Shown: piece by piece, positions 13,530-24,702 of the stretch | How positions within the stretch are numbered: position 1 is the stretch's first letter | Layout of the letters: each line of letters begins with the position of its first letter | Origin: Bolinopsis microptera | Taxonomy: Eukaryota; Ctenophora; Tentaculata; Lobata; Bolinopsidae | Assembly: GCF_026151205.1 (NCBI RefSeq) | Contig: NC_087072.1 | Location: forward strand, 5,008,084-5,072,083 | DNA length: 64,000 bases | Reading direction: 5' to 3' | Made by a program: the position numbers and the translations under genes | Notes under the pieces: model-generated | What the model saw: the letters and a program-made list of their open reading frames with translations, nothing else | The model's database searches: none | Told to the model about the DNA's origin: nothing

Positions 13530-13636
13530 AGAAAAAAATCCCGGTTTGGTCCCGATCAAAATTCGACATTTTAGCCGATTTTTCATTTTTGACCGGGACC
13601 GGGATTAAGCCGGGATCCCGGTCGATTCTTGAATAA
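13530..13636. mobile_element. 3' end of the hAT element
   Basis: CCCGGT- and ACCGGGA-type subterminal motifs end in GATCCCGGTCGATTCTTGA, whose complement starts TCAAGAATCGACCGGG as in many animal hAT ends. The matching 5' end was not found with certainty. Confidence 0.5.
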
Positions 13637-13958
13637 GCTGATATAGTAATCGGCTACACACATGACACATATCTACGCATATGTAGGGATACACACACTT
13701 AAAGTAAAATGAATGGAAATAATTACCGGACTTTATTATTCACGGACCTTAATGCCAGAGACATTACTTTCACGGACATAATTATTCACGCTAAGGTCTT
13801 CAGCGTGAAAGTAATATCCGTGATATTTATGACCGATAATGTAATTAAATATTAATACACATTATTCCGTTTCGTCATTTTAAATTTATCGTGATTAATA
13901 TTGCAATTACCACGGAATAAAAAATGCATTAACCATCTTTAATGATAATAATATGTAC
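13637..13958. other. Spacer with CACGGAC-type inverted subrepeats
   Basis: Several TATTCACGGAC / GTCCGTGAATA-like pieces form weak inverted repeats at 13730-13850. It lies within the intron after exon 2 of the secreted gene. No coding. Confidence 0.4.
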
Positions 13959-14463
13959 CTGATAAAACATAGGATCGTTAGGACATGCTGCAGAAAATTG
14001 TTGGTACTCGCATGTTCTTTTTACCACCGAGTAGTAATCGTTAGAATTCGGACACTTGAAGAACGTCTTAGTCTTGTTTGTGGCCTCATCTACAAATGTG
14101 CATTGTATCTTTATGTAACCGTGATGCTGTACGAACTCACAAGTCGTGTTTTCTGAAATTCCAAAAAAGTTTAGATGGATTGGTAAGAATATGCCAATAA
14201 ATTTAGTGGTATTATGATTAGTTATTTAAAGTCATTACGACTAATTAGTAAGTACTGCCTTTTAAAATAGTGCAACATGATTATTCGATATAATTACCTT
14301 TAATGTTATCCCATGGTACTTCTGTTACTTCTGTAACGTATAATATAGTTGCCCACGGTGATGATGATGTACTTTCTGCACTTTGACTTGAGCTTGGCGG
14401 AGTTATTACGGGTGACAGAAGAAATAGTAACAGTAACAAAGGAACCTCCAGGTGTGAAACCAT
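13959..14463 (-). CDS. Secreted cysteine-rich protein, first two exons
   Basis: Exon 1 (14463-14298) starts at ATG with a clear signal peptide (MVSHLEVPLLLLLFLLSPV), then a Ser/Thr-rich stretch, and ends AAAG/GTAATT. Exon 2 (14152-13959) starts after TTTCAG and ends CAG/GTACAT. The phase-1 join is exact. The mature part has the start ENTTCEFVQHHGYIKIQC, five cysteines in exon 2 and potential N-glycosylation sites (NTT, NKT). It is probably exported or membrane-anchored. I do not recognise the family. A phase-compatible third exon is 6036-5872 and a fourth 3125-3032, with about 7.9 kb of repeats between exons 2 and 3. The first two exons are well supported; the rest is provisional. Confidence 0.6.
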
Positions 14464-15487
14464 TTCTTGTTAGCTCGTTATTATGTAACTAAATAGTAGA
14501 TTGAGTTAAAATTATTTAAAATCTTTCAAAATTCAATTTTTAGAAATTCTGAAAATACTGACTGAACAACTAGCAAGTAGCAAGAGGGTAAATTTCAAAG
14601 CAAATGTCTGTTGTTGAAAATCCATACTAAAATTAAGGTCACAAAATAAACCAGAAGGATAAAGAACCAGCAAATACGTGTATGAAATCAGACTGAAAGT
14701 GAGAAGTTGATGGAATAATTATGAAGTAAGCAGTCAAATCTTTGAATTATGTGTCTGAAATTGTGGTTGCTGTAGTCATTGTCTTTTTAAACGGATCGGT
14801 ATTCAAAGATTTCGCTAATCATAAGATTGAAGCTGGTAACGTGACTTGCAACAAATGAACATGGCTCTCACACAAACTGACAAACTGTCGCAATTAGGCA
14901 CTGTAATGTGATTCAGGAACACTATAACATTATGATTAACTCCAACTCTTATAAACCACCTAGTTAAACTCGTGTACTTCGTGTACTATATTTTATAGGT
15001 GCGTATTAACCTTCCTGTACGTGTGACGGGTATCTTATAAAAACTACTTTTGTATCAGTATAGCGGATGAAGATTCTCTGAATATGCAAGAGCTAATCCA
15101 CGACCCCATAAAAATCTGAGCTAATGCATAATTACCTTTTGTAGGGCAGTAAGCTTTACTTGAAATGACAATCCACGGGGCAGATAAAGCGAGGATTCTT
15201 CTAATTACCTAATGCATATTATTATATTTATAAAGGCCGTTATTATAGGGTAAGGTGGATACCTGTCGCCGACATGCCTTGAGCCTCGTAAAACGAGAGG
15301 ACCAGGAGCGTTTTTTATCATTGTATTCGATCGTGTAAGCTAAATGGTAATTTATAGCGTGATTGTGTTGATTAATTTATGAGCCTTAAATTTAATTAAT
15401 TTCGGTGACCAAGTGGCACATAGTTGCTGAATATGAATATTAAAAATATTCTTCTCAAAGCTTGGTCATGGTGTGAAGCCAGTGGTA
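14464..15487. other. Upstream region of the secreted gene, non-coding
   Basis: AT-rich, no long frame. It should contain the promoter and 5' UTR for the minus-strand gene starting at 14463, but no clear TATA box or initiator can be assigned. Confidence 0.4.
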
Positions 15488-16157
15488 CACGCCGCCGCCG
15501 AACGCCGCCGCCGCCGAGTTTTTGCTCACGCCGCCATGCCACAGGTTGTTAAATTCGCCAAATTTTCGTCAAAAAGTACGGCGTATTTAGAGTTCTCAGA
15601 AAGTACGCGAATAATTCGCCAATTTACAACTTCAAGTTTTAATTTTTAGGGCTGTTAAATTTGCCAAAAAATGCGCGGAAAATTCGGTAAAAATGCGGCA
15701 TTCTCGAGTCTATAATCTAGTTGAATATGTGAATTGTGACGTTATACTTCAAATCTCAAACTAGAACTTACAAATCTCGACAAATAGACTAGAAGTAGAG
15801 TTAGACTGTAAAGGAAATAAAGTAATTTCAAGTATATTAAGAGAAGTTAGTTTATTGCATAACGTCTTCGGGTATGACCTAAATTTAACCCCTTGCGATC
15901 TTGGTCAGTACCCACGCTAGTCACTAACCAGTAACCACGCACGTGTTGCGGGAAGCACATGTTTTGGCAATATTCCATGCCATACAAAGCCAACTTTCGT
16001 AAACATTTTGATATGGGCACGTGATTTCCTGTTCCCGTATTTTTTTAAAGTGCGGCAATTTCAGAAAAAAATTCGTACGCGAATTTAATTCGAATAATAA
16101 GTTTAGTGCGAATTTAACAGCATTAGCCATGCCGAAGAATAAATCGGCGGCGGCGTG
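15488..16157. mobile_element. Short element with CACGCCGCCGCC ends
   Basis: The left end CACGCCGCCGCCGAACG and right end CGGCGGCGGCGTG are inverted. The interior has repeated (T)TAAATTCGCC / GGCGAATTTAA-like motifs in both directions. 670 bp, no frame of note, target duplication not clear. Confidence 0.6.
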
Positions 16158-16623
16158 ATAGTTTGAAGTTGTATTTTGATAATTTTGAAATATCTTCCAT
16201 CGGTAAAATTAAATTAATTTATCAATCCTGTATCAATATGTCATTGTCTGACGTTATCAGATATTATAAACATGGCACATGCAATGTTACATGTAGTCTA
16301 TGTAAATGTAAAAACAATTTTTTGTTTCTGATTTTGATAAATTTGGTACCAAAAGTTACCTCTAAGTGTGAACTGTGTTGCTCTAACCAGAGCCCTCTCG
16401 CTTGCAGTAGCGCGCGACCGCAGTACGCGTAGACACATGGCTATGTGAATGAACTGTGAATAATGCAAATTCACCGTGTAGCACCGTGTATATGCGCATT
16501 TTGTGTGTTGCAAGAGTATAGAAAGGAAGAAAAACAAGCAATTTCTTGCTCATGCTTAAAATGCCTATAACTCCTAAGATATCGAATATTTTGAAATAAT
16601 TTTTACAGGATCGTAATTTGACT
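16158..16623. other. Spacer
   Basis: No coding or repeat structure recognised; open frames here lack any family signature. Confidence 0.4.
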
Positions 16624-17136
16624 TGTCATACGTTGTATGACCCGCCGCGCACGAGTGCGCGGCTCCCCTGTATCGTCAGGACGATAAAGGACCATAGTGA
16701 AACGACCGTGGGGGTCGCAACGTGATACAAAATTTGACAGATGTTATAACTCGTCTAAATTTCTTCGAAGTAGCGTGCGCCGCTTTCTTCTCGATGGCAA
16801 GTGCTACGAAGTAGCAGTACGCGCGTGCGCCGGGCCAGACCATTAACAATGGTCATGATTGTAATTGGCTTATATTAGTGATTAGTCAGACGCAATTTGT
16901 TTGATATTAGTTATATTAAAAGTTTCGTCTCGATGAGCTGATTACGATACCATAACAATTATTTCAAAATAACCGAAACTGTGAAAGTTATATGCCAAAA
17001 ACTAAAAATTTGCGCGAAAAAAAATTGTATCACGTCTGACGTCGTGACCCCCATTGTCGTTTCACTATAACGTAGAGTTTCTACGATACAGGGGGAGCCG
17101 CGCACTCGTGCGTGGCGGGTCATACAACGTATGACA
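16624..17136. mobile_element. Inverted-repeat element with TGTCATACGTTGTATGACCCGC ends
   Basis: Two inverted copies of a block of about 110 bases (16624-16731 and 17027-17136) enclose an AT-rich core. The block contains the near-palindrome TCATACGTTGTATGA and GCACGAGTGCGCGG. A solitary block of the same family is at 18316-18412. Confidence 0.7.
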
Positions 17137-17947
17137 AAAAACAAAAAACAAGCGCCGTGCAGCATTTTTATAGTGCCATTAGGCATCAACCATAAAGTTT
17201 AAATGACACATGCTTAAATTAGGGAGTGCACGATAAAAATAAACTTGCTCGGATTTTCAAATTTTTGTATTATTGTTTTCTTGAAACTGTGAGAATTTTC
17301 ACAGTACCAAATTTGTCATACCTTTTTGAAATGATCAGTGAGTTTCGCCTAGGTGCAATATTTGATGGTGCGCGGCTTTAGCAAGCAAAATTAGGTGTAA
17401 AAGTCGCGTAATTTGGCGAAATTCGTTGATTTTTGTCGTATTATCAATTATTCGGTCATATCTTCGGTTCCTGAACATGAGTCATGCTAAAAATTTGTCA
17501 GGACCTTTTAATCATACTTAACTACCGAACCTAATTTAGTTTGGAGAGATTGGCCTTGATTAAGAGGTCTAAAAATGATAAAATAGGTATAAATTGGTTG
17601 ATAACTCAAATTCTGACCATCGAAATTGCTCAAACTAATTTAGGTTCAGTAGAACATAAGTGTTTACGTAAGCTGTTTACGTAAGCTGACCAAATTTCAA
17701 CAAAATTGTTATATGGGAAGTATTATAACTTTTTGATTGTTTCCAAAATAATGTGCTGGCCGAAATACGAGCTAAAAAACCACTCAATGGTCAGCGCGCG
17801 CGTCTTACAGTCGATGCGCACTGCCTACTTAAATAAGTACAAATTTTGATTTTTAGTTCGAGGCTGTATATTAGGGGGGGGGGGGGCCAATGGGTATTTT
17901 TTTGTGAAACTTGATTTCGAGAAACTAGGACCAGTGACCGAATTTTT
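17137..17947. other. Spacer with a G run
   Basis: AT-rich, with a run of G at 17874-17886. No coding seen. Confidence 0.4.
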
Positions 17948-19018
17948 GAGGGGGTCCCGGACGGCAGCCACGCCCATATTTGGTCCAAATTATTAGGCCC
18001 AATTTAGCCAAATACCCTGATCATGCCCAAAACCCAGGTTTATGGTGCTCTACTTGTAGCTAGTGGTCTCTTGAACTCGTATATGAAATTTCATCAAGAT
18101 TGGACAAAAAATGACTGAATTAGGAGCCAAAAACCATATGCCCATATTTGGGCATACGCACCAAATTTGGCAGATTTCGTCCCATTAATTTGCCAAATAT
18201 CAATATTTTTGGATGAGACTATGGACTAACTTTATATGAAAGGTAGTCATAAACTACATATTCTCTGTAAGTTATAGCTTTATATCTGTTTAAATGTGGA
18301 TACTAAGGCAAAAATTGTCATACGTTGTATGACCCGCCGCGCACGAGTGCGCGGCTCCCCCTGTATCGTTTCACGATAGTGAAACGACCGTGGGGGTCGC
18401 AACGTGATACAACTACAAGGCGAAAACACCCCAAAACTGAACAAAATTGCCCGTATCTTCGTTTGCAATATTCGTGGAATTGATTTCATTAATTTGGAAA
18501 TAACTCAATCAGTTTTCAATATTTGTGCATGAAATTTTCGGAATTGACTCTAAATCGCATTTCCACCTTATTCTAGGAGGCCGATTTTTGATTTAGGCCT
18601 CCAAAAAATTTTGGCCAAATTCTGAATTTTGCCATGCAAATTTTGGAATTTGGCCACATTAAAACAGATATAAAGCTATAACTTACAGAGAATATGTAGT
18701 TTATGACTACCTTTCATATAAAGTTAGTTTCATCCAAAAATATTGATATTTGACAAATTAATGGGACGAAATCTGCCAAATTTGGTGCGTATGCCCAAAT
18801 ATGGGCATATGGTTTTTGGCTCATAACTCAGTCATTTTTTGTCCAATCTTGATGAAATTTCATATACGAGTTCAGGAGACCACTAGCTACAAGTAGAGCA
18901 CCATAAACCTGGGTTTTGGGCATGATCAGGGTATTTGGCTAAATTGGGCCTAATTTGGACCAAATATGGGCGTGGCTGCCCCGCGGGCACCGTTTGGCGG
19001 TTGGGGTCCGGGACCCCC
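17948..19018. mobile_element. Foldback element containing a nested short element
   Basis: Arms 17948-18299 and 18653-19018 are inverted copies; the outer parts read GGGGGTCCCGGAC and GCAGCCACGCCCATATTTGG. Inside the central spacer sits a solo TGTCATACGTTG block (18316-18412). No coding. Confidence 0.75.
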
Positions 19019-19888
19019 CTTAACTTGATTATGATATTTCATATTGGTAAGCATAATTAAACTTCATGATAATAATAACCAACTAGGCTAGAGTGCGTGT
19101 CGAACTTGAGTACGTGTACCCCACTGATTAACCTAAAGCTGAGGAACTAAAGACAAAGTTCAACTACGGCGTGACTGTTACCAGTTACTGTTAGAACCAT
19201 GAAAATTAACATCGCAATAATAGTGAGGATCATGACTGAAAAGCAGCACTAAAAGTAAAGATTCGATCCGTTCAAATTTCAATCGTTACTATGCAGCGGG
19301 GTGAGTTGATTATTATTGCTATATCGTTGATGGGACCAACAGATGCATGTCACATCTCGCGTGTCTCTACTAACAAAGTTGTGCGAGTACCTACCTGTTT
19401 TAAGCAATTTCGATACTATTTTAAATCCAGGTTTTGTCAATACCCAAATTCTCAGAATATGAGTCATTTATCCATATCATTAGTTATCCTATACTATAAT
19501 TATATCTATGTATAATGTAACCTTTATCTTGATATGGCTGTGAGTTGCAAGGTAGACAATAAGGTAGGCAATTATAGTAAGCACGTTTAAGTAATTAGAG
19601 GTATCACGACAACTGAGACCCCATCCACTTTTAATACTTCAGCAGGAAGTCTCTAACCCTAAAATGGTGACAAGATACTCCAGTAGCATAGAGCCAGAGG
19701 AGACAGGGAGTTGAGTGTGCACTTCGATGTACACAGTTTTTTGCTACTGAATATGGTTAAATTGGTAACTCAAATCACCGAGGGCCGCATGTTGTGTCGC
19801 TAGTCCCAACGACCCAACCCTGTGGAGCCACGCCCATATTTCATATCAGGCGCGTATATGGCAAATTTGTAAATCAGCTTCTGAATTG
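19019..19888. other. Spacer
   Basis: Single-copy AT-rich sequence; frames at 19279-19515 on both strands have no family signature and I do not call them. Confidence 0.4.
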
Positions 19889-22800
19889 GTAGTAAGGGGA
19901 AAAGTGGTCGATTTAAGGGTTCCGTTGGATTTGAATGTTCACAAGGATTTCTCAACGGAATATGGTAGTTAGGACCCCTACGAACATAATTAGACTTGTT
20001 GCCAATTTTGTGTCTCAACAGAAACACCACTTTTACCACTTTTTACCACCTTTGTACCACTTTTCTGGTTTGCCAAATATCTTTAGTTGTGAACGTCGTA
20101 GAAGGCTGAAAATTAACCTAGAATGTTTATCTTATCAAGGAGTAAAACTTTTGTATCAACAATTTTTACATTGGACAATCAGCTAATTGGATAATTACCA
20201 ATTAGTTAATCACCAAAAAAAGTGAAAATTTTTTATTGGCTTAAAATGATTGAAATCGTTTGAAACACGGAGAAATGTAGTTTTTAGAAAAACTTCAAAA
20301 CTTTTTCACTTAAAATATTTTTTCGAGACTTGAAAAAAAAGTTTGAAAATTTGAAAATATTTTTTCCGCCAAAAGTGATCGAATTGCATGAAACGTGGAT
20401 AAAAATGCTTTGCAGACAAACTTCGAAGATTTTTAGATTGGGGAATACTAAAATCATCAACATTTGAAGTTGGAGTTCAGTAAATCTCGAAATATTTTAG
20501 TAATTAGGAATAGCTTAGCGGAAAGGGCTGGACCTGAAAAAGGTTAACCACACAATATTAGAGTTTCATAACTAATTACAATACAGCTTTATCAAATTCC
20601 ACATAAAGAAACAGCACAAAAGGACCATTTAAGATCGAACCGATTTTACCTGCTGTACTATCATTTTATTGATTTCAATGATCAAAACCTCTGTCAATCT
20701 TGCCAATCTATACCGGGTATGAATGTACCGGACCTCTTATTTACCTCTATAATTAGACCCAGTTGTGCAAGAAATGCGATTTCTCACAGGGGTTTCTTTA
20801 AACTGTGCACTTTTTGTCACTCTCGCAACTCGCAAGAGGCCTGGTATTATAGGGGGGGGTATAGGAAGCGAGTGTAAATATACCTTCCATCATCCATTGT
20901 GGCTTTTTTGTATTGTGAATGCGCATGCCGCTTCGTTTGCTATGCCATATACCTCGAATAACCCCCATGTGTCATTGCCAGGGTCGGGATAGAGCTGGAG
21001 ATAGCCTTGAAAAGTTGCTAGAAATAGCAAGATTTAGAGTAAACTGGTGGTAGCTGGGTGGTGCTAGCATGGATGTAGCAGAACGTAGCTACACGGGGTT
21101 TCATTGGAGTTGGTTATTTTAATGGCCAAAGAGTGCCGGAACTAAAGTTACTTAAGATTGCAGTTTAGGGGCAGTGTAAACCACGGTGTAGTCAGGGACA
21201 CAGAGCTACAATAGAACAGTGCAAGTGATACAGTCTGCAACAGTAAAACGCCGACGAAGCTAGACTTAGAGTGAACTGATGGAAGCTGGGTGGTGCTAAA
21301 ATGGAGGTAGCAGAACGTACTACATGATGAAAACAGGAAAACTAAGGCTGGTTGAGACCTAAAAAGATGTGAATCTGTCCTGATAGATCCAGTGAAGAGC
21401 GAGTAGCGAAGAGTTTGATCACTAACCTAAAGCTCTAAAGAAGAAGAGGGCTAAAGAGACTCACTTTGATCAATAAGTCCGGTACGGCAAGGTCTGTAGC
21501 CTTGATAAGAAGATACCATGAAGTAATTCATGCGGAAAAGTCGATTTATATAAAGGGTTTCGTTGGATATAAAAAGGGTGGGTCAGTCTCTCTGTTTTCA
21601 TCAGATTCTGATGAAATGCTGTTAAGCTCAGGACGGTGATCTTAATAGGTCGGATAGCTGTATTTGGTTGCTTCCAGCCCACCCTTGTCGCTTGAAAATA
21701 AGTTCTCACCCCACCTCTTCCAAAAATGCAGTTACCAGAGCAGGAAACTCTTCTTCCTCCTCTTTTTTCAACACAAACACAATCAGGTTCCAGCTACTCT
21801 CCTCCTCTGCAGCCACAATCTTATCTCCTTCTTCGGAGTTTTACTGTTGCAGACTGTATCACTTGCACTGTTCTTTTGCAGTACTCCTGCACTGTAGCTC
21901 TGTGTCCCTGACTACACCGTGGTTTACACTGCCCCTAAACTGCAATCTTTAGTAACTTTAGTTCCGGCACTCTTTGGCCATTAAAATACCCAACTCCAAT
22001 GAAACCCCGTGTAGCTACGTTCTGCTACATCCATGCTAGCACCACCCAGCTACCACCAGTTTACTCTAAATCTAGCTATTTCTAGCAACTTTTCAATGCT
22101 ATCTCCAGCTCTATCCCGACCCTGGCAATGACACATGGGGGTTATTCGAGGTATATGGCATAGCAAACGAAGCGGCATGCGCATTCACAATACAAAAAAG
22201 CCACAATGGATGATGGAAGGTATATTTACACTCGCTTCCTATACCCCCCCCTATAATACCAGGCCTCTTGCGAGTTGCGAGAGTGACAAAAAGTGCACAG
22301 TTTAAAGAAACCCCTGTGAGAAATCGCATTTCTTGCACAACTGGGTCTAATTATAGAGGTAAATAAGAGGTCCGGTACATTCATACCCGGTATAGATTGG
22401 CAAGATTGACAGAGGTTTTGATCATTGAAATCAATAAAATGATAGTACAGCAGGTAAAATCGGTTCGATCTTAAATGGTCCTTTTGTGCTGTTTCTTTAT
22501 GTGGAATTTGATAAAGCTGTATTGTAATTAGTTATGAAACTCTAATATTGTGTGGTTAACCTTTTTCAGGTCCAGCCCTTTCCGCTAAGCTATTCCTAAT
22601 TACTAAAATATTTCGAGATTTACTGAACTCCAACTTCAAATGTTGATGATTTTAGTATTCCCCAATCTAAAAATCTTCGAAGTTTTTCTGCAAAGCATTT
22701 TTATCCACGTTTCATGCAATTCGATCACTTTTGGCGGAAAAAATATTTTCAAATTTTCAAACGAAAGTCTCGAAAAAATATTTTAAGTGAAAAAGTTTTG

Positions 22801-23197
22801 AAGTTTTTCTAAAAACTACATTTCTCCGTGTTTCAAACGATTTCAATCATTTTAAGCCAATAAAAAATTTTCACTTTTTTTGGTGATTAACTAATTGGTA
22901 ATTATCCAATTAGCTGATTGTCCGATGTAAAAATTTTTCATACAAAAGTTTTACTCCTTGATAAGATAAACATTCTAGGTTAATTTGCAGCCTTCTATGA
23001 TGTTCACAACTAAAGATATTTGGCAAACCAGAAAGGTGGTACAAAGGTGGTAAAAAGTGGTAAAAGTGGTGTTTCCGTTGAGATACAAAATTGGCAACAA
23101 GTCTAATTATGTTCGTAGGGGTCCTAACTACCATATTCCGTTGAGAAATCCTTGTGAACATTCGAATCCAACGGAATGCCACTTTTCCCCTTACTAT
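19889..23197. mobile_element. 3.3-kb foldback element with 1.37-kb arms
   Basis: Arms 19889-21258 and 21826-23197 are inverted copies differing at few sites, starting TAGTAAGGGGAAAAGTGG. The central 570 bases also carry a diverged copy of an arm motif (GGAAGCTGGGTGGTGCTA). Frames that appear in both arms in mirror image (for example 20765-20992 and 22338-22111) reflect the repeat. No transposase. A target duplication was not evident. Confidence 0.8.
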
Positions 23198-24702
23198 GGT
23201 CTTAGAGACTCAAAATTGAGTTTAAAATGACCGCAATGCACATGTTTATATTGGCACTGTGAAGGTCATGAAAGCCCAAAATGCTTATTTTTGGAAAAAA
23301 TTCAGAAAAACTGATTTTTACTTGGGCGCGAGTAAAACATCTACTCTAGAAATTAAGTGAAATTAGGTATGAAGTTCAGTGTCTACAACGTTTATAAACA
23401 CATGATCCTTTGTAGGGTCATTCTGCATCAGAATTGATAAGGTACGCAAATTCTATTAGTATTAGTAGTTCGAACTAACTGCAATGACCACATTTATGTA
23501 CAAACTATAAAGCAACACAGGGTATTCGTATATAGTGTTTAGTTTTTAGAAATTCATTAAAAACTGTTTATTAAACCTTCATGCATCATAAAAAATTAAC
23601 ATCAAACATGTACTTAATTATGGTATCTCGGGCTAAAAATGTCTGAGATACATTTGCAGCACAGTAAAACGTTCAACATGAATACATTCGGATAACATTT
23701 ATGGAGCAGCACATACCACTTAACTTCAGCTCCCTCTCTGGAGCTCTCCAGTACTGCTTGGCTTTTATGGCTAATCAACTCGAATCCAACCTCATGTAGC
23801 AGAATCTAGTTCTACTTCTGGATACCTTCTGCTAACTCCATGCCAACTCTACCCAGCTACCACCAGTACCTTATAATTTTACATTTTTCTAGCAACCTCT
23901 GATATGAATTCGCGTTTTTGACACCACTTGGGGGTCTAAGTTTTGGGCACTAAAATTCTTATTCCTTGGCCAATTTTTTAATTTTTCCTGCTGATTTAAG
24001 GCCATTAAGGCATTTGACCAAGTCAAAAAGTTTCAGTTTTATATCTTTTACGGTTTTTTGCGGAACGTCGTGTTAAAGTTGATCAGTTGATGCCGTGATG
24101 TCAGTAAAATAATAATATCAATATATACCTATATATATCGTCTCGCTTTATATATAGTAAGATGCTTTATAATTGGTTAAAATGTAAAAATTGTAAAACT
24201 AACATTTTACTGTTAAAATAGCTGTCCAGAATTAAAAATCACGAACATAAAATTAAATATAATTTTCAGTTCCGCCCAGTTATTAAAATGGAACTTAACA
24301 AAGTCAATTTAACGCTCAATTCAAATTCTCATTTAGAGCCACACAATGGAAAAGACGAGTCATGCAAAATGGCAATCAATAAAATGGTGCCACACACAAC
24401 AATAAGATCTCCGTTCACCTTTGAAATAAAATCAAGTGTAAAATATCGACTGAGGTGTGTAGCGTATCTCCCTGAATGCTCAATATCTGGAAACAGTAAC
24501 AAGAGTGATGTTCTATTCCCGCGACCCGGGGTTCTACTGCAGAGAAAACATCCTCTACTTCAATAGTTATATTCATATACTTCCGTGTTTTACCATCATA
24601 GTTTTGTTTTACAAAAGCGATACAAATTGGGTAGTGGAACAGATATCATCATCAATTCGATCAGATGTCAAAACATCCCGGTATAAGAAAACTTTATTTA
24701 TA
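23198..24702. other. Spacer with diverged repeat fragments
   Basis: Bases 23216-23330 resemble the arm of the villin intron 13 foldback, and 23780-23900 resemble the GTAGCTGGGTGG motif of the 3.3-kb foldback. A 92-codon frame at 24288-24566 has no recognisable features. Confidence 0.4.

Noticed and set aside
20765-22338. Identical 75-codon frames in both arms of the 3.3-kb foldback
   Set aside because: They are mirror copies of a repeat arm without family features or conserved coding differences.
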